Part shown: piece after piece, positions 1 through 5,736 of the stretch | Layout: each line of letters begins with the position of its first letter | Position numbering within the stretch: the first letter of the stretch is position 1 | Source of the DNA: an uncultured Oscillospiraceae bacterium | GTDB lineage: Bacteria > Bacillota > Clostridia > Oscillospirales > Acutalibacteraceae | Direction: 5' to 3' | Assembly: GCA_900546895.1 (NCBI GenBank) | Contig: UREO01000165.1 | Span: forward strand, 1 to 6,883 | Length of the DNA: 6,883 nt | The notes under the pieces: generated by a model | The model's database searches: none | Told to the model about the DNA's origin: nothing | The model's input: the letters and a program-made list of their open reading frames with translations, nothing else | Made by a program: the position numbers and the translations under genes

Positions 1-45
1 ACACCGTCTAATTCGTCGGCAGCGTCAGATGTGTATAAGAGACAG
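1..45 (+). other. Illumina Nextera P5/Read 1 adapter (not genomic)
   Basis: Bases 13-45 match the Nextera Read 1 transposase adapter: TCGTCGGCAGCGTC (13-26) followed by the 19-bp Tn5 mosaic end AGATGTGTATAAGAGACAG (27-45). Before it, ACAC (1-4) fits the end of the P5 oligo and CGTCTAAT (5-12) sits exactly where the 8-base i5 index lies; I recall this octamer as index S510. This is library DNA left in the assembly, not a natural transposon end. Genomic sequence begins at about 46. Confidence 0.98.
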
Positions 46-201
46 AAATAGATATGTTTAATATTGATTGGGGGAATGTTGGTGAACCGGCTGTTCTTTC
101 TTAGAGCGGGGCGCAATATTTATTGTTGCAGCTTGCCAAATACGTTGATGCCCCAAGAAAAATTTGTTACCTTCAATATCATGAATTAAGGAGAGATAAT
201 T

Positions 202-1128
202 ATGTCTATCGCTAAAAATTTAACCGAACTGATTGGAAATACTCCGCTTTTAGAACTGACGAATTATGAAAAGGAAAAAGGGCTGGAAGCAACCGTTGCG
301 GCAAAGCTGGAATATTTCAATCCTCTTTCTTCCGTTAAGGACAGAATCGGCTACGCGCTGATCAAGGATGCGGAGGACAAAGGGCTTATCAATAAAGAGA
401 CCACCATCATTGAGCCGACCAGTGGCAACACCGGCGTCGGCCTTGCCTTTGTCGCGGCGGCAAAGGGTTATCGCCTGATCCTTGCCATGCCGGAAACCAT
501 GAGCGTCGAGCGCCGCAGGCTGGTTGCCGCTCTGGGAGCCGAGCTGGTTCTTACCGAGGGCGCCAAAGGCATGAAAGGCGCGATTGCGAAGGCGGATGAG
601 CTTGCGAAGGAAATTCCGAATTCCTATATTCCCGGCCAGTTTGTGAACCCGGCGAACCCAAAAATTCACCGTGAGACGACCGGACCCGAAGTCTGGCGCG
701 ATACCGACGGAAAAGTCGATATTTTTGTTGCCGGTATCGGAACGGGCGGCACCATTACCGGTGTCGGCGAATACCTGAAATCCCAGAATCCGAACGTGAA
801 GATCGTCGGCGTGGAGCCCGCTTCTTCTCCGGTTATCAGTGAAGGCAAATCCGGCCCTCATAAGATTCAGGGCATCGGCGCGGGTTTTGTTCCGGATATT
901 CTGAACACGGACATTCTGGATGAAGTGATTACCGTTGCCAATGAGGATGCTTTTGCAACCACCAAGCACCTCGCTTCCAGCGAAGGGCTGCTTGTCGGCA
1001 TTTCCTCCGGCGCCGCCGCGTTTGCAGCGACCCAGCTTGCAAAACGCCCGGAAAACAAAGGGAAACTGATTGTGGCGCTGCTGCCGGATACCGGTGAACG
1101 CTACCTCTCCACAGGCGTTTTTGACTGA
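202..1128 (+). CDS. cysK: Cysteine synthase A (O-acetylserine sulfhydrylase)
   Basis: A PLP-dependent enzyme of 308 residues, the usual CysK length, that makes L-cysteine from O-acetylserine and sulfide in the cytoplasm. The PLP lysine is K46 in NPLSSVKDR. The substrate loop TSGNTG is at 73-78, QFVNPANP at 146-153, the PLP phosphate loop GTGGT at 180-184, and the serine that contacts the PLP ring nitrogen is in SSG at 268-270. The run MPETMSVERR (96-105) is typical of CysK/CysM rather than of cystathionine beta-synthase, and there is no C-terminal CBS or regulatory domain. AAGGAG at 188-193 lies 8 nt before the ATG and supports this start. The gene stands alone: no serine acetyltransferase (cysE) gene is visible and a strong terminator follows. 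CysM or a related O-phosphoserine-using enzyme cannot be fully excluded, but the motif set and length favour CysK. Confidence 0.95.
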   Translation: MSIAKNLTELIGNTPLLELTNYEKEKGLEATVAAKLEYFNPLSSVKDRIGYALIKDAEDKGLINKETTIIEPTSGNTGVGLAFVAAAKGYRLILAMPETMSVERRRLVAALGAELVLTEGAKGMKGAIAKADELAKEIPNSYIPGQFVNPANPKIHRETTGPEVWRDTDGKVDIFVAGIGTGGTITGVGEYLKSQNPNVKIVGVEPASSPVISEGKSGPHKIQGIGAGFVPDILNTDILDEVITVANEDAFATTKHLASSEGLLVGISSGAAAFAATQLAKRPENKGKLIVALLPDTGERYLSTGVFD

Positions 1129-1161
1129 TTCATACCCCCAAGTATCCATATATATTACCAG

Positions 1162-1203
1162 GAAGCTGCGGCAGATTTCATTCGTCTGCCGCAGCTTCTT
1201 TGT
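1162..1203 (+). terminator. Rho-independent terminator of cysK
   Basis: A perfect 14-bp stem (GAAGCTGCGGCAGA at 1162-1175, pairing with 1185-1198) has a 9-nt loop and is followed by TTTGT. It starts 33 nt after the cysK stop. The T tract is short, but the stem is long and GC-rich. No T tract exists in the opposite orientation, so it works for + strand transcription. Confidence 0.85.
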
Positions 1204-1272
1204 CTCCGGCTTCCGTCTTATCATTATAATTTCATTATTGCATAAAAACACTGTTCCTGCAAGCTTGATCTG

Positions 1273-1323
1273 TGATACAATAAAGCCATCCCGTTCTGCG
1301 GCTTTTCGCGGGGAATTGTATCA
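1273..1323. repeat. Imperfect long inverted repeat upstream of the two-component operon
   Basis: TGATACAAT (1273-1281) is repeated exactly as ATTGTATCA (1315-1323). Inside it, AAAGCC (1282-1287) can pair with GGCTTT (1300-1305), or alternatively TCCC (1289-1292) can pair with GGGA (1311-1314); the two inner pairings compete because they nest differently. No T tract follows, so it is not a standard terminator. It lies just upstream of the candidate promoter and operator of the response regulator. Its role is unknown; it could be a regulator site or an RNA structure if transcribed. Confidence 0.5.
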
Positions 1324-1338
1324 AACGATCGTTGAACG

Positions 1339-1370
1339 GTCACAAAGTCTTCACAATGATCTTTTATAAT
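1339..1370 (+). promoter_or_regulatory. Promoter with PhoB/OmpR-type direct-repeat operator
   Basis: GTCACA (1339-1344) and TTCACA (1350-1355) are direct repeats separated by 5 nt, giving the 11-nt period typical of sites bound by dimers of OmpR/PhoB-family regulators. A perfect TATAAT follows at 1365-1370, 9 nt after the second half-site, so the repeat takes the place of a -35 box, as at activator-dependent promoters. No good TTGACA is present at 17 nt. Since the next gene encodes a regulator of this family, positive autoregulation is a reasonable inference. The start of transcription would be near 1377. Confidence 0.65.
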
Positions 1371-1397
1371 AATAATGTATAAATTGAAGGAAAAAGC

Positions 1398-1402
1398 GGA
1401 GG
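1398..1402 (+). promoter_or_regulatory. Ribosome binding site that sets the response-regulator start
   Basis: GGAGG lies 8 nt before the TTG at 1411. No Shine-Dalgarno sequence precedes the upstream in-frame ATG at 1375, which sits 4 nt after the -10 box. Confidence 0.8.
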
Positions 1403-1410
1403 CGGACAGC

Positions 1411-2103
1411 TTGTATCATATTTTAGTAGTGGACGACGAGGAAAAGATCAGAGAACTGATTAAAAAATATGCCACGTTTGAGGGACATACCGTCACCGAG
1501 GCCGGGGACGGTATGGAGGCGGTTTCCATCTGCCGAAGCCACCCCAACGATTTCGATATCATCCTGATGGACGTCATGATGCCGGAGCTGGACGGGTTTT
1601 CCGCCGTACGGGAAATCCGTAAATACAGCACAACACCCGTCCTGATGCTCAGCGCGCGGGGCGAAGAATACGACAAAATCCACGGGTTTGAGCTGGGGAT
1701 CGACGACTATGTCGTCAAGCCGTTTTCCCCGAAGGAGCTGATGCTGCGGATTCACGCCATTATCAAGCGTGCCAGCCCGGAAAGCGCTGCGGCTCAGAAG
1801 GAGGTACAGCGGTTTGAGGGCCTGACCGTCGACTTTACGGGGCGGTTTGTTACCGTGGACGGGGAAAAGGTTGACCTGTCTCCCAAGGAGTACGACCTTC
1901 TTTTCTATCTTGTCAACAATAAGAATATTGCTTTGACGCGGGAAAAGCTGATTACCAATGTGTGGGGCTATGATTTTTACGGGGACGACCGTACGCTGGA
2001 TACCCATATCAAGCTGCTTCGCCGCAGCCTGAAGCAATACAGCAAGTTCATTGTCACGTTACGAGGGGTGGGGTACCGCTTTGAAGTTGAAAGAACACTT
2101 TGA
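1411..2103 (+). CDS. OmpR/PhoB-family response regulator
   Basis: A cytoplasmic DNA-binding response regulator of 230 residues from TTG 1411. The receiver domain (about 1-115) has the acidic pair D8-D9, the phospho-acceptor D54 in MDVMMP, the switch residue S81 (LSA) and the conserved K103 in VVKPF. A winged-helix domain (about 135-228) includes LSPKEYDLL and a recognition helix around R194-L206 (RTLDTHIKLLRR), ending in the typical RGVGYRFE. I prefer TTG 1411 over the in-frame ATG 1375. The former has a well-placed GGAGG and gives the usual N-terminus just ahead of ILVVDDE. The latter lies 4 nt after TATAAT and would be upstream of the mRNA. It overlaps the kinase gene by 23 nt, so it is co-transcribed and probably translationally coupled with its partner. 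The target genes and stimulus cannot be told from sequence. Confidence 0.95.
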   Translation: MYHILVVDDEEKIRELIKKYATFEGHTVTEAGDGMEAVSICRSHPNDFDIILMDVMMPELDGFSAVREIRKYSTTPVLMLSARGEEYDKIHGFELGIDDYVVKPFSPKELMLRIHAIIKRASPESAAAQKEVQRFEGLTVDFTGRFVTVDGEKVDLSPKEYDLLFYLVNNKNIALTREKLITNVWGYDFYGDDRTLDTHIKLLRRSLKQYSKFIVTLRGVGYRFEVERTL

Positions 2104-3511
2104 GCGCATCGGAATTAAAGGGCGTATTTTTGCTTCTTTCGCCGGTTTTACGGCAGTGATTCTGGTTCTGCTGTGGGTGTTTCAGGTGGTTTTTCTGAAC
2201 AGCTTCTACAAAGCCATTAAAACCCGGGAAATTAAAACGTCTGCTCAGACGATCGCAAGAAATATTGATTCCGGCAATTTGTCCGCAACGGTGCAGAGCC
2301 TTTCGCAGAGAAACCAGATGTGCATTATTGTTTCCGACCGGAACGGGGTGATCTACTATAAGGAAGATTCCCTGCCAAACAGCGTCATCAGCCGCCTGAG
2401 CCTTTTCAATCTTGCACAGGTCTACGCCGTGACAAAAGCGCAGGGCGGTACTTATTTTGAGCGGTTGACGCGCGATTTCAGCGTGGAAAATTATCAGCGC
2501 AGGCTTGAGCCGCCTCGCGCGGAAAGTATTATCTACGCGCAGATTGTGGAGAAAAAGGACGGCACCCGCCAAATGGTGCTGCTCAATTCCACGATTTCGC
2601 CGATCGATTCCACCGTAAACACCCTGCGGATTCAGCTTGTCTGCATCACCGTTGTCATGCTGATTCTGTCCCTTCTGCTTGCGCTGTTCCTGTCCAAAAA
2701 AATCTCGAAGCCGATCATCAAAATCAACGAGGCGGCAAAGGTCCTCGGTACCGGGAAATACGACGTATCCTTTGATGAAACGGGATACAGGGAGATATCG
2801 GAGCTGGGCCAGACCCTGAACTACGCGGCGAAGGAGCTTTCCAAAACGGAGGCGCTTCGCCGGGATCTGATCGCGAACATTTCCCACGACCTGCGCACGC
2901 CGCTGACCATGATTACCGGCTACAGCGAGGTCATGCGCGATCTGCCCGGGGAAAACACCCCGGAAAACGTACAGATCATCATCGACGAAGCCACGCGCCT
3001 GACCACGCTGGTCAACGACGTTCTCGATATTTCCAAGCTGCAGTCCGGCACCCAGCCGCTCAGCAGGGCCGATTTCAATCTGACGCAGAGCATCCGGACG
3101 ATTCTGCAGCGCTATTCCAAGCTGACGGATTACAACATTACCTTTCACGCCGATGAGGACGTGACGGTCAACGCCGACGAGCTGAAAATTTCCCAGGTTG
3201 TCTACAATCTGGTGAACAATGCCATCACCTACACCGGGAACGATAAGGTCGTTGAAATTACGCAGCTGGTGCGGGACGGCAGAGTGAAAATTTCCGTCCG
3301 CGACACCGGCGTAGGGATTCCGGAGGACAAACTCAACGATATCTGGGACCGTTACTATAAGGTAGACAAAGCCCATAAGCGCGCCCAGATCGGCACGGGG
3401 CTGGGACTTTCCATTGTAAAGTCCATCCTTGATATGCACGGCGGCGCGTACGGCGTGCAGAGCCAGGAGGGCAGCGGAAGCGTTTTCTGGTTTGAGCTGG
3501 AAATTTTATAA
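2081..3511 (+). CDS. Membrane sensor histidine kinase, partner of the upstream regulator
   Basis: A 476-residue transmembrane sensor kinase. Membrane segments are at about 17-39 and 186-205. Between them lies an extracytoplasmic domain of about 145 residues with a PAS/Cache-like strand pattern (MCIIVSDRNGVIYY from about residue 80). A HAMP linker follows (about 205-257), then the dimerisation domain with phospho-acceptor H269 in SHDLRTP. The ATPase domain has an N box NLVNNA (N379, N380), G1 DTGVGIP (408-414) and G2 GTGLGLS (from 438). All catalytic motifs are intact. The start is uncertain. TTG 2081 gives a short basic N-terminus (MKLKEHFERIGIKGR) before the first membrane helix, with a G-rich stretch GTGGGG (2068-2073) 7 nt upstream; TTG 2087 and TTG 2051 are alternatives. 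It overlaps the regulator gene. Layout resembles VanS/PhoR-type kinases, but the signal is unknown. Confidence 0.94.
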   Translation: MKLKEHFERIGIKGRIFASFAGFTAVILVLLWVFQVVFLNSFYKAIKTREIKTSAQTIARNIDSGNLSATVQSLSQRNQMCIIVSDRNGVIYYKEDSLPNSVISRLSLFNLAQVYAVTKAQGGTYFERLTRDFSVENYQRRLEPPRAESIIYAQIVEKKDGTRQMVLLNSTISPIDSTVNTLRIQLVCITVVMLILSLLLALFLSKKISKPIIKINEAAKVLGTGKYDVSFDETGYREISELGQTLNYAAKELSKTEALRRDLIANISHDLRTPLTMITGYSEVMRDLPGENTPENVQIIIDEATRLTTLVNDVLDISKLQSGTQPLSRADFNLTQSIRTILQRYSKLTDYNITFHADEDVTVNADELKISQVVYNLVNNAITYTGNDKVVEITQLVRDGRVKISVRDTGVGIPEDKLNDIWDRYYKVDKAHKRAQIGTGLGLSIVKSILDMHGGAYGVQSQEGSGSVFWFELEIL

Positions 3512-3516
3512 TATCC

Positions 3517-3549
3517 ATTCTCCCCCGCTGTCGGCGGGGGAGAATTTCG
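3517..3549 (+). terminator. Terminator of the two-component operon
   Basis: A 12-bp perfect stem (ATTCTCCCCCGC at 3517-3528, pairing with 3534-3545) with a 5-nt loop is followed by TTTCGTT. It begins 6 nt after the kinase stop codon. Confidence 0.85.
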
Positions 3550-3665
3550 TTCCGGCCCTTTCTGTAAAATCGGGAGCCGTGTTTATTCCGCCTGAAATCC
3601 GTCAATTTTCATTTATGAACGGGGCCCGATTCCAAGAGGAATTGCTGTAAAAAGCCGGGCAATCA

Positions 3666-3674
3666 TGGTATAAT
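3666..3674 (+). promoter_or_regulatory. Extended -10 promoter of the gpsA-like gene
   Basis: TGGTATAAT (3666-3674) is a perfect -10 box with the TGn extension. The -35 region is poor (TGTAAA at 3646-3651 at 17-nt spacing), which is common for extended -10 promoters. The predicted transcription start is near 3681, leaving a leader of only about 13 nt before the ATG at 3694, which is unusually short. Confidence 0.6.
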
Positions 3675-3679
3675 GAAAA

Positions 3680-3686
3680 AAGGAGG
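3680..3686 (+). promoter_or_regulatory. Ribosome binding site that sets the gpsA-like start
   Basis: AAGGAGG ends 7 nt before the ATG at 3694. The in-frame ATG at 3673 overlaps the TATAAT box and has no ribosome site. Confidence 0.8.
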
Positions 3687-3693
3687 CGATGGA

Positions 3694-4650
3694 ATGGATA
3701 TATCGGTCATCGGCTGCGGAAGATGGGGCAGCTTCCTGGCATGGTATCTTGACAGATTACATCATCATATTACCCTCTATGGGCGCGCCGGCTCTCAGAA
3801 AATGAAGACGCTTCTCGAGACGCGCACCAATGGATTGGTTATATTGAATAAAGGGATCGTTCTTTCGGAAAATCTCGCCGAAACGGTGGGCACTGCGGAA
3901 ATTCTGGTGGTTTCCATCGGGGCGCAGAGCTTTCGCTCGCTGATGCGGGAGCTGTCCGCGTTCAGCCTGAGCGGCAAAACGATTGTGCTGTGTATGAAAG
4001 GGCTGGAAGCGGAAACGGGCAGGCGGCTGACGCAGATTGTGGAGGAATACGCGCCCAAGGTGCCCTGCGCCATTTGGGTCGGGCCGGGACATGTGCAGAA
4101 TTTCGTAAGGAGAATCCCCAACTGCATGGTCATTGACAGCCACAGCATGGAAATCAAGGAATATCTCGTCAAGGCGTTTTCAAGCGATTTGATCCGCTTT
4201 TATTACGGGACCGACCTGCTGGGCAACGAGGTGGGCGCGGCCGCCAAAAATGTCATCGGCATTGCGGGCGGAATGCTGGACGGGCTGAACCGTACCGCGC
4301 TGAAGGGCGCTCTGATGTCCCGCGGGACAAGGGAGATCGCGCGACTGATCCAGGCGATGGGCGGCAATGAAATTACCGCTTACGGCCTCAGTCATTTGGG
4401 CGATTACGAGGCGACCGTCTTTTCCGACTTCAGCCATAACCGCAGGTTCGGCGAGTTGTTCGTCAGGGGAGAAAACTACGGCGAGCTGGCCGAGGGGGTG
4501 GCGACCACCACGGCGCTTTTGAGGCTGGGGGAAGAGTACCGGGTGGAACTGCCGATCTGCCGCGCGGTGGATGTGGTGATCAACGGGAAGAAGGAGCCGA
4601 AAACGGTGCTTTCGGATTTGTTTCTGCGCAGTCTGAAAATGGAGTTTTGA
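3694..4650 (+). CDS. gpsA: Divergent NAD(P)H-dependent glycerol-3-phosphate dehydrogenase family protein
   Basis: A 318-residue protein with the GpsA two-domain plan; GpsA reduces dihydroxyacetone phosphate to sn-glycerol 3-phosphate for membrane lipids. The N-terminal Rossmann domain begins with GCGRWG (7-12). K102 in CMKGLE and the catalytic K185 in GAAAKNVIGIAGG are present, as are D237, T241 and N249 and the C-terminal pattern SRGTREIARL, EGVATT and LPICRAV. Two usual substrate-contact positions differ: the GPSFA loop reads GPGHV (130-134), and the phosphate-binding arginine of the SRNRRFG motif is H248 (SHNRRFG). By alignment from memory these correspond to N151 and R269 of human GPD1. 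The enzyme may therefore be a paralogue with another or weaker substrate preference. The start at ATG 3694 is chosen for its AAGGAGG. It is probably monocistronic or read through into the acetyltransferase, as no terminator follows within 70 nt. Confidence 0.82.
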   Translation: MDISVIGCGRWGSFLAWYLDRLHHHITLYGRAGSQKMKTLLETRTNGLVILNKGIVLSENLAETVGTAEILVVSIGAQSFRSLMRELSAFSLSGKTIVLCMKGLEAETGRRLTQIVEEYAPKVPCAIWVGPGHVQNFVRRIPNCMVIDSHSMEIKEYLVKAFSSDLIRFYYGTDLLGNEVGAAAKNVIGIAGGMLDGLNRTALKGALMSRGTREIARLIQAMGGNEITAYGLSHLGDYEATVFSDFSHNRRFGELFVRGENYGELAEGVATTTALLRLGEEYRVELPICRAVDVVINGKKEPKTVLSDLFLRSLKMEF

Positions 4651-4708
4651 GACTGCCCGTCCGCTTTCTTGCCATATGCCCAAAAATCGGCAGAGGTCTG
4701 CACGCAGG

Positions 4709-4714
4709 AAAGGA
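4709..4714 (+). promoter_or_regulatory. Ribosome binding site of the acetyltransferase gene
   Basis: AAAGGA lies 6 nt before ATG 4721 and 9 nt before ATG 4724. This argues against the earlier in-frame ATG at 4676, which has no such site. Confidence 0.65.
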
Positions 4715-4720
4715 TTTCAG

Positions 4721-5455
4721 ATGATGCTTGATATATGCAGGATTGCGCCATTCTTTTCAGAATGGGATGAAACCTTGATCTGGTCATGCTTACAGGGATG
4801 CATGGGATATGCGATTGCGGATGACGAGGAAAATCCGTCGGCTGCTCAGATTGTGGTAGGAGATTTTTGCTTCTATGCGGGAACGCCGGACGGTGGCCTT
4901 GTGGCTAAGGCGGCGGCACCGATTATCACACCCAAAGAAGAAAAATGGAATCCGTTTATTGAAGCCGTTTGGGGAGATCGGGTGGAAAAGACATGCAGAT
5001 ATGCAATGAAAAAGCAGCCCGACGCTTTCGACACTGAAAGGCTGACTCAATACGCAGAGTCTTTGGGAAAAGAGTATGAGCTCAAAATGTTTGATGAGGG
5101 AGTCTATGATCTTGTCGCTTGGGAGAACTGGTCGAAAGATTTCTGCTCGCAATTTATAGATTACAGTGATTATCATAAAAGAGGTCTTGGCGTTGCAGCA
5201 ATTTATCAGGGGAAGCCGGTCTCCGGGGCTTCCTCCTATACTGTTTATCACGGCGGAATAGAGATTGAAATTGACACAAAGCCTGAATTCCGGGGAAAAG
5301 GACTTGCTACGGCCTGCGGCGCGAGGCTGATTTTAGAATGTCTCAGTCGCGGTTTGTATCCGAGCTGGGACGCGCATGACTTACGCTCCGTTGCGCTGGC
5401 AGAAAAGCTGGGGTACCAAATGGATCATCCATATACCGTCTATATCAAAAAATGA
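4721..5455 (+). CDS. GNAT-family N-acetyltransferase (ZmaR-like)
   Basis: A cytoplasmic acetyltransferase of 244 residues. The C-terminal half is a GNAT fold: strand GIEIEIDTKPEFRGKGLA with the acetyl-CoA pyrophosphate loop RGKGLA at 191-196, then a helix, WDAHD and the late motif SVALAEKLGY. The N-terminal half (GCMGYAIADDEENPSAAQIVVGDFCFYAG) matches my memory of the GNAT_acetyltran family (Pfam PF12746) that includes the zwittermicin A resistance protein ZmaR. The substrate is unknown; members are often annotated only as GNAT. The start is ATG 4721 or 4724, both served by AAAGGA; the upstream ATG 4676 would add a basic 15-residue tail and has no ribosome site. Hand-counted lines across 4741-5220 are 42-45% GC, against 62-65% in sampled lines of gpsA and mrp, so this gene may be a horizontal acquisition. 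No promoter of its own was found, so read-through from gpsA is possible. Confidence 0.85.
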   Translation: MMLDICRIAPFFSEWDETLIWSCLQGCMGYAIADDEENPSAAQIVVGDFCFYAGTPDGGLVAKAAAPIITPKEEKWNPFIEAVWGDRVEKTCRYAMKKQPDAFDTERLTQYAESLGKEYELKMFDEGVYDLVAWENWSKDFCSQFIDYSDYHKRGLGVAAIYQGKPVSGASSYTVYHGGIEIEIDTKPEFRGKGLATACGARLILECLSRGLYPSWDAHDLRSVALAEKLGYQMDHPYTVYIKK

Positions 5456-5473
5456 CGGGTTTCTCCATGCCAG

Positions 5474-5490
5474 TACTGTGAGAGACAGTA
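5474..5490. repeat. Small inverted repeat after the acetyltransferase gene
   Basis: TACTGT (5474-5479) and ACAGTA (5485-5490) form a perfect 6-bp inverted repeat around GAGAG. No T tract follows, so it is not a terminator by itself. It may be a transcript-end hairpin or chance. Confidence 0.35.
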
Positions 5491-5507
5491 GGAATTTAAA
5501 GTTTTCA

Positions 5508-5549
5508 GGGCGGGCGGCTTCTTTCTGAATGGAGCCTGCCCGCTCTTTT
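5508..5549 (+). terminator. Rho-independent terminator after the acetyltransferase gene
   Basis: GGGCGGGC (5508-5515) pairs with GCCCGCTC (5538-5545), with one G-U pair. The stem is extended inward by GGCT (5516-5519) with AGCC (5533-5536) across a one-base bulge. TTTT follows at 5546-5549. It separates this gene from mrp. Confidence 0.8.
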
Positions 5550-5639
5550 CCTATATGCCGGAAGGTTGGCAAACAGAAAATCCAGCTGTTCATGTGATTT
5601 GGCAGAATGGCCTGTTTTTTAAATATTTCAGGGATAAAG

Positions 5640-5668
5640 TTGACAAATTTAGTATATAATTTTACAAT
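5640..5668 (+). promoter_or_regulatory. Sigma-A-type promoter of mrp
   Basis: A perfect -35 TTGACA (5640-5645) and a -10 TACAAT (5663-5668) are separated by exactly 17 nt. Transcription would start near 5675, giving a leader of about 60 nt. A second TATAAT at 5655-5660 has no -35 at a usable distance. This is the best promoter in the window. Confidence 0.85.
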
Positions 5669-5690
5669 ATATCTGTTCTATGGATTGGAT

Positions 5691-5708
5691 TCTGCGGCTT
5701 GCCGCAGA
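5691..5708 (+). promoter_or_regulatory. Hairpin in the mrp leader
   Basis: TCTGCGGC (5691-5698) and GCCGCAGA (5701-5708) are perfect inverted repeats separated by TT; in RNA this would be a 7-bp stem with a CUUG tetraloop. It lies in the transcribed leader 28 nt before the mrp ATG. No T tract follows. It may stabilise the mRNA or affect translation, or act as a DNA palindrome for a regulator. Confidence 0.45.
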
Positions 5709-5723
5709 TCGTATTTTGAAATG

Positions 5724-5728
5724 AAGGA
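5724..5728 (+). promoter_or_regulatory. Ribosome binding site that sets the mrp start
   Basis: AAGGA ends 8 nt before ATG 5737. Two earlier in-frame ATGs (5728, 5731) overlap or touch this site and cannot use it. Confidence 0.75.
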
Positions 5729-5736
5729 TGATGATC

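Noticed and set aside
54..104. Open frame (MFNIDWGNVGEPAVLS then stop) right after the left adapter, possibly the tail of a truncated upstream gene
   Set aside because: It has only 17 codons and no ribosome site, and an open frame of this length is expected by chance. The contig starts too close to test it.
46..201. A cis-regulatory RNA (T-box or similar) or CymR-type site ahead of cysK
   Set aside because: The leader is only 156 bases; I found no T-box core sequence, no terminator-antiterminator pair and no clear -35/-10 pair. The true promoter may lie beyond the contig end.
1225..1230. TATAAT between cysK and the regulator as a second promoter
   Set aside because: The only -35-like sequence (TTGTCT at 1200-1205) is 19 nt away and overlaps the cysK terminator tail.
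2054..3439. A 461-codon open frame on the - strand across the histidine kinase gene
   Set aside because: It is antisense to a gene with every kinase motif intact, its translation shows no recognisable domain, and long antisense frames are expected opposite GC-rich codon positions. The same applies to - strand frames at 250-1251 and 5662-6420.
4690..4701. GCAGA-GG-TCTGC palindrome ahead of the acetyltransferase gene as an operator
   Set aside because: It is a short 5-bp repeat with no promoter next to it, so chance is the simplest explanation.
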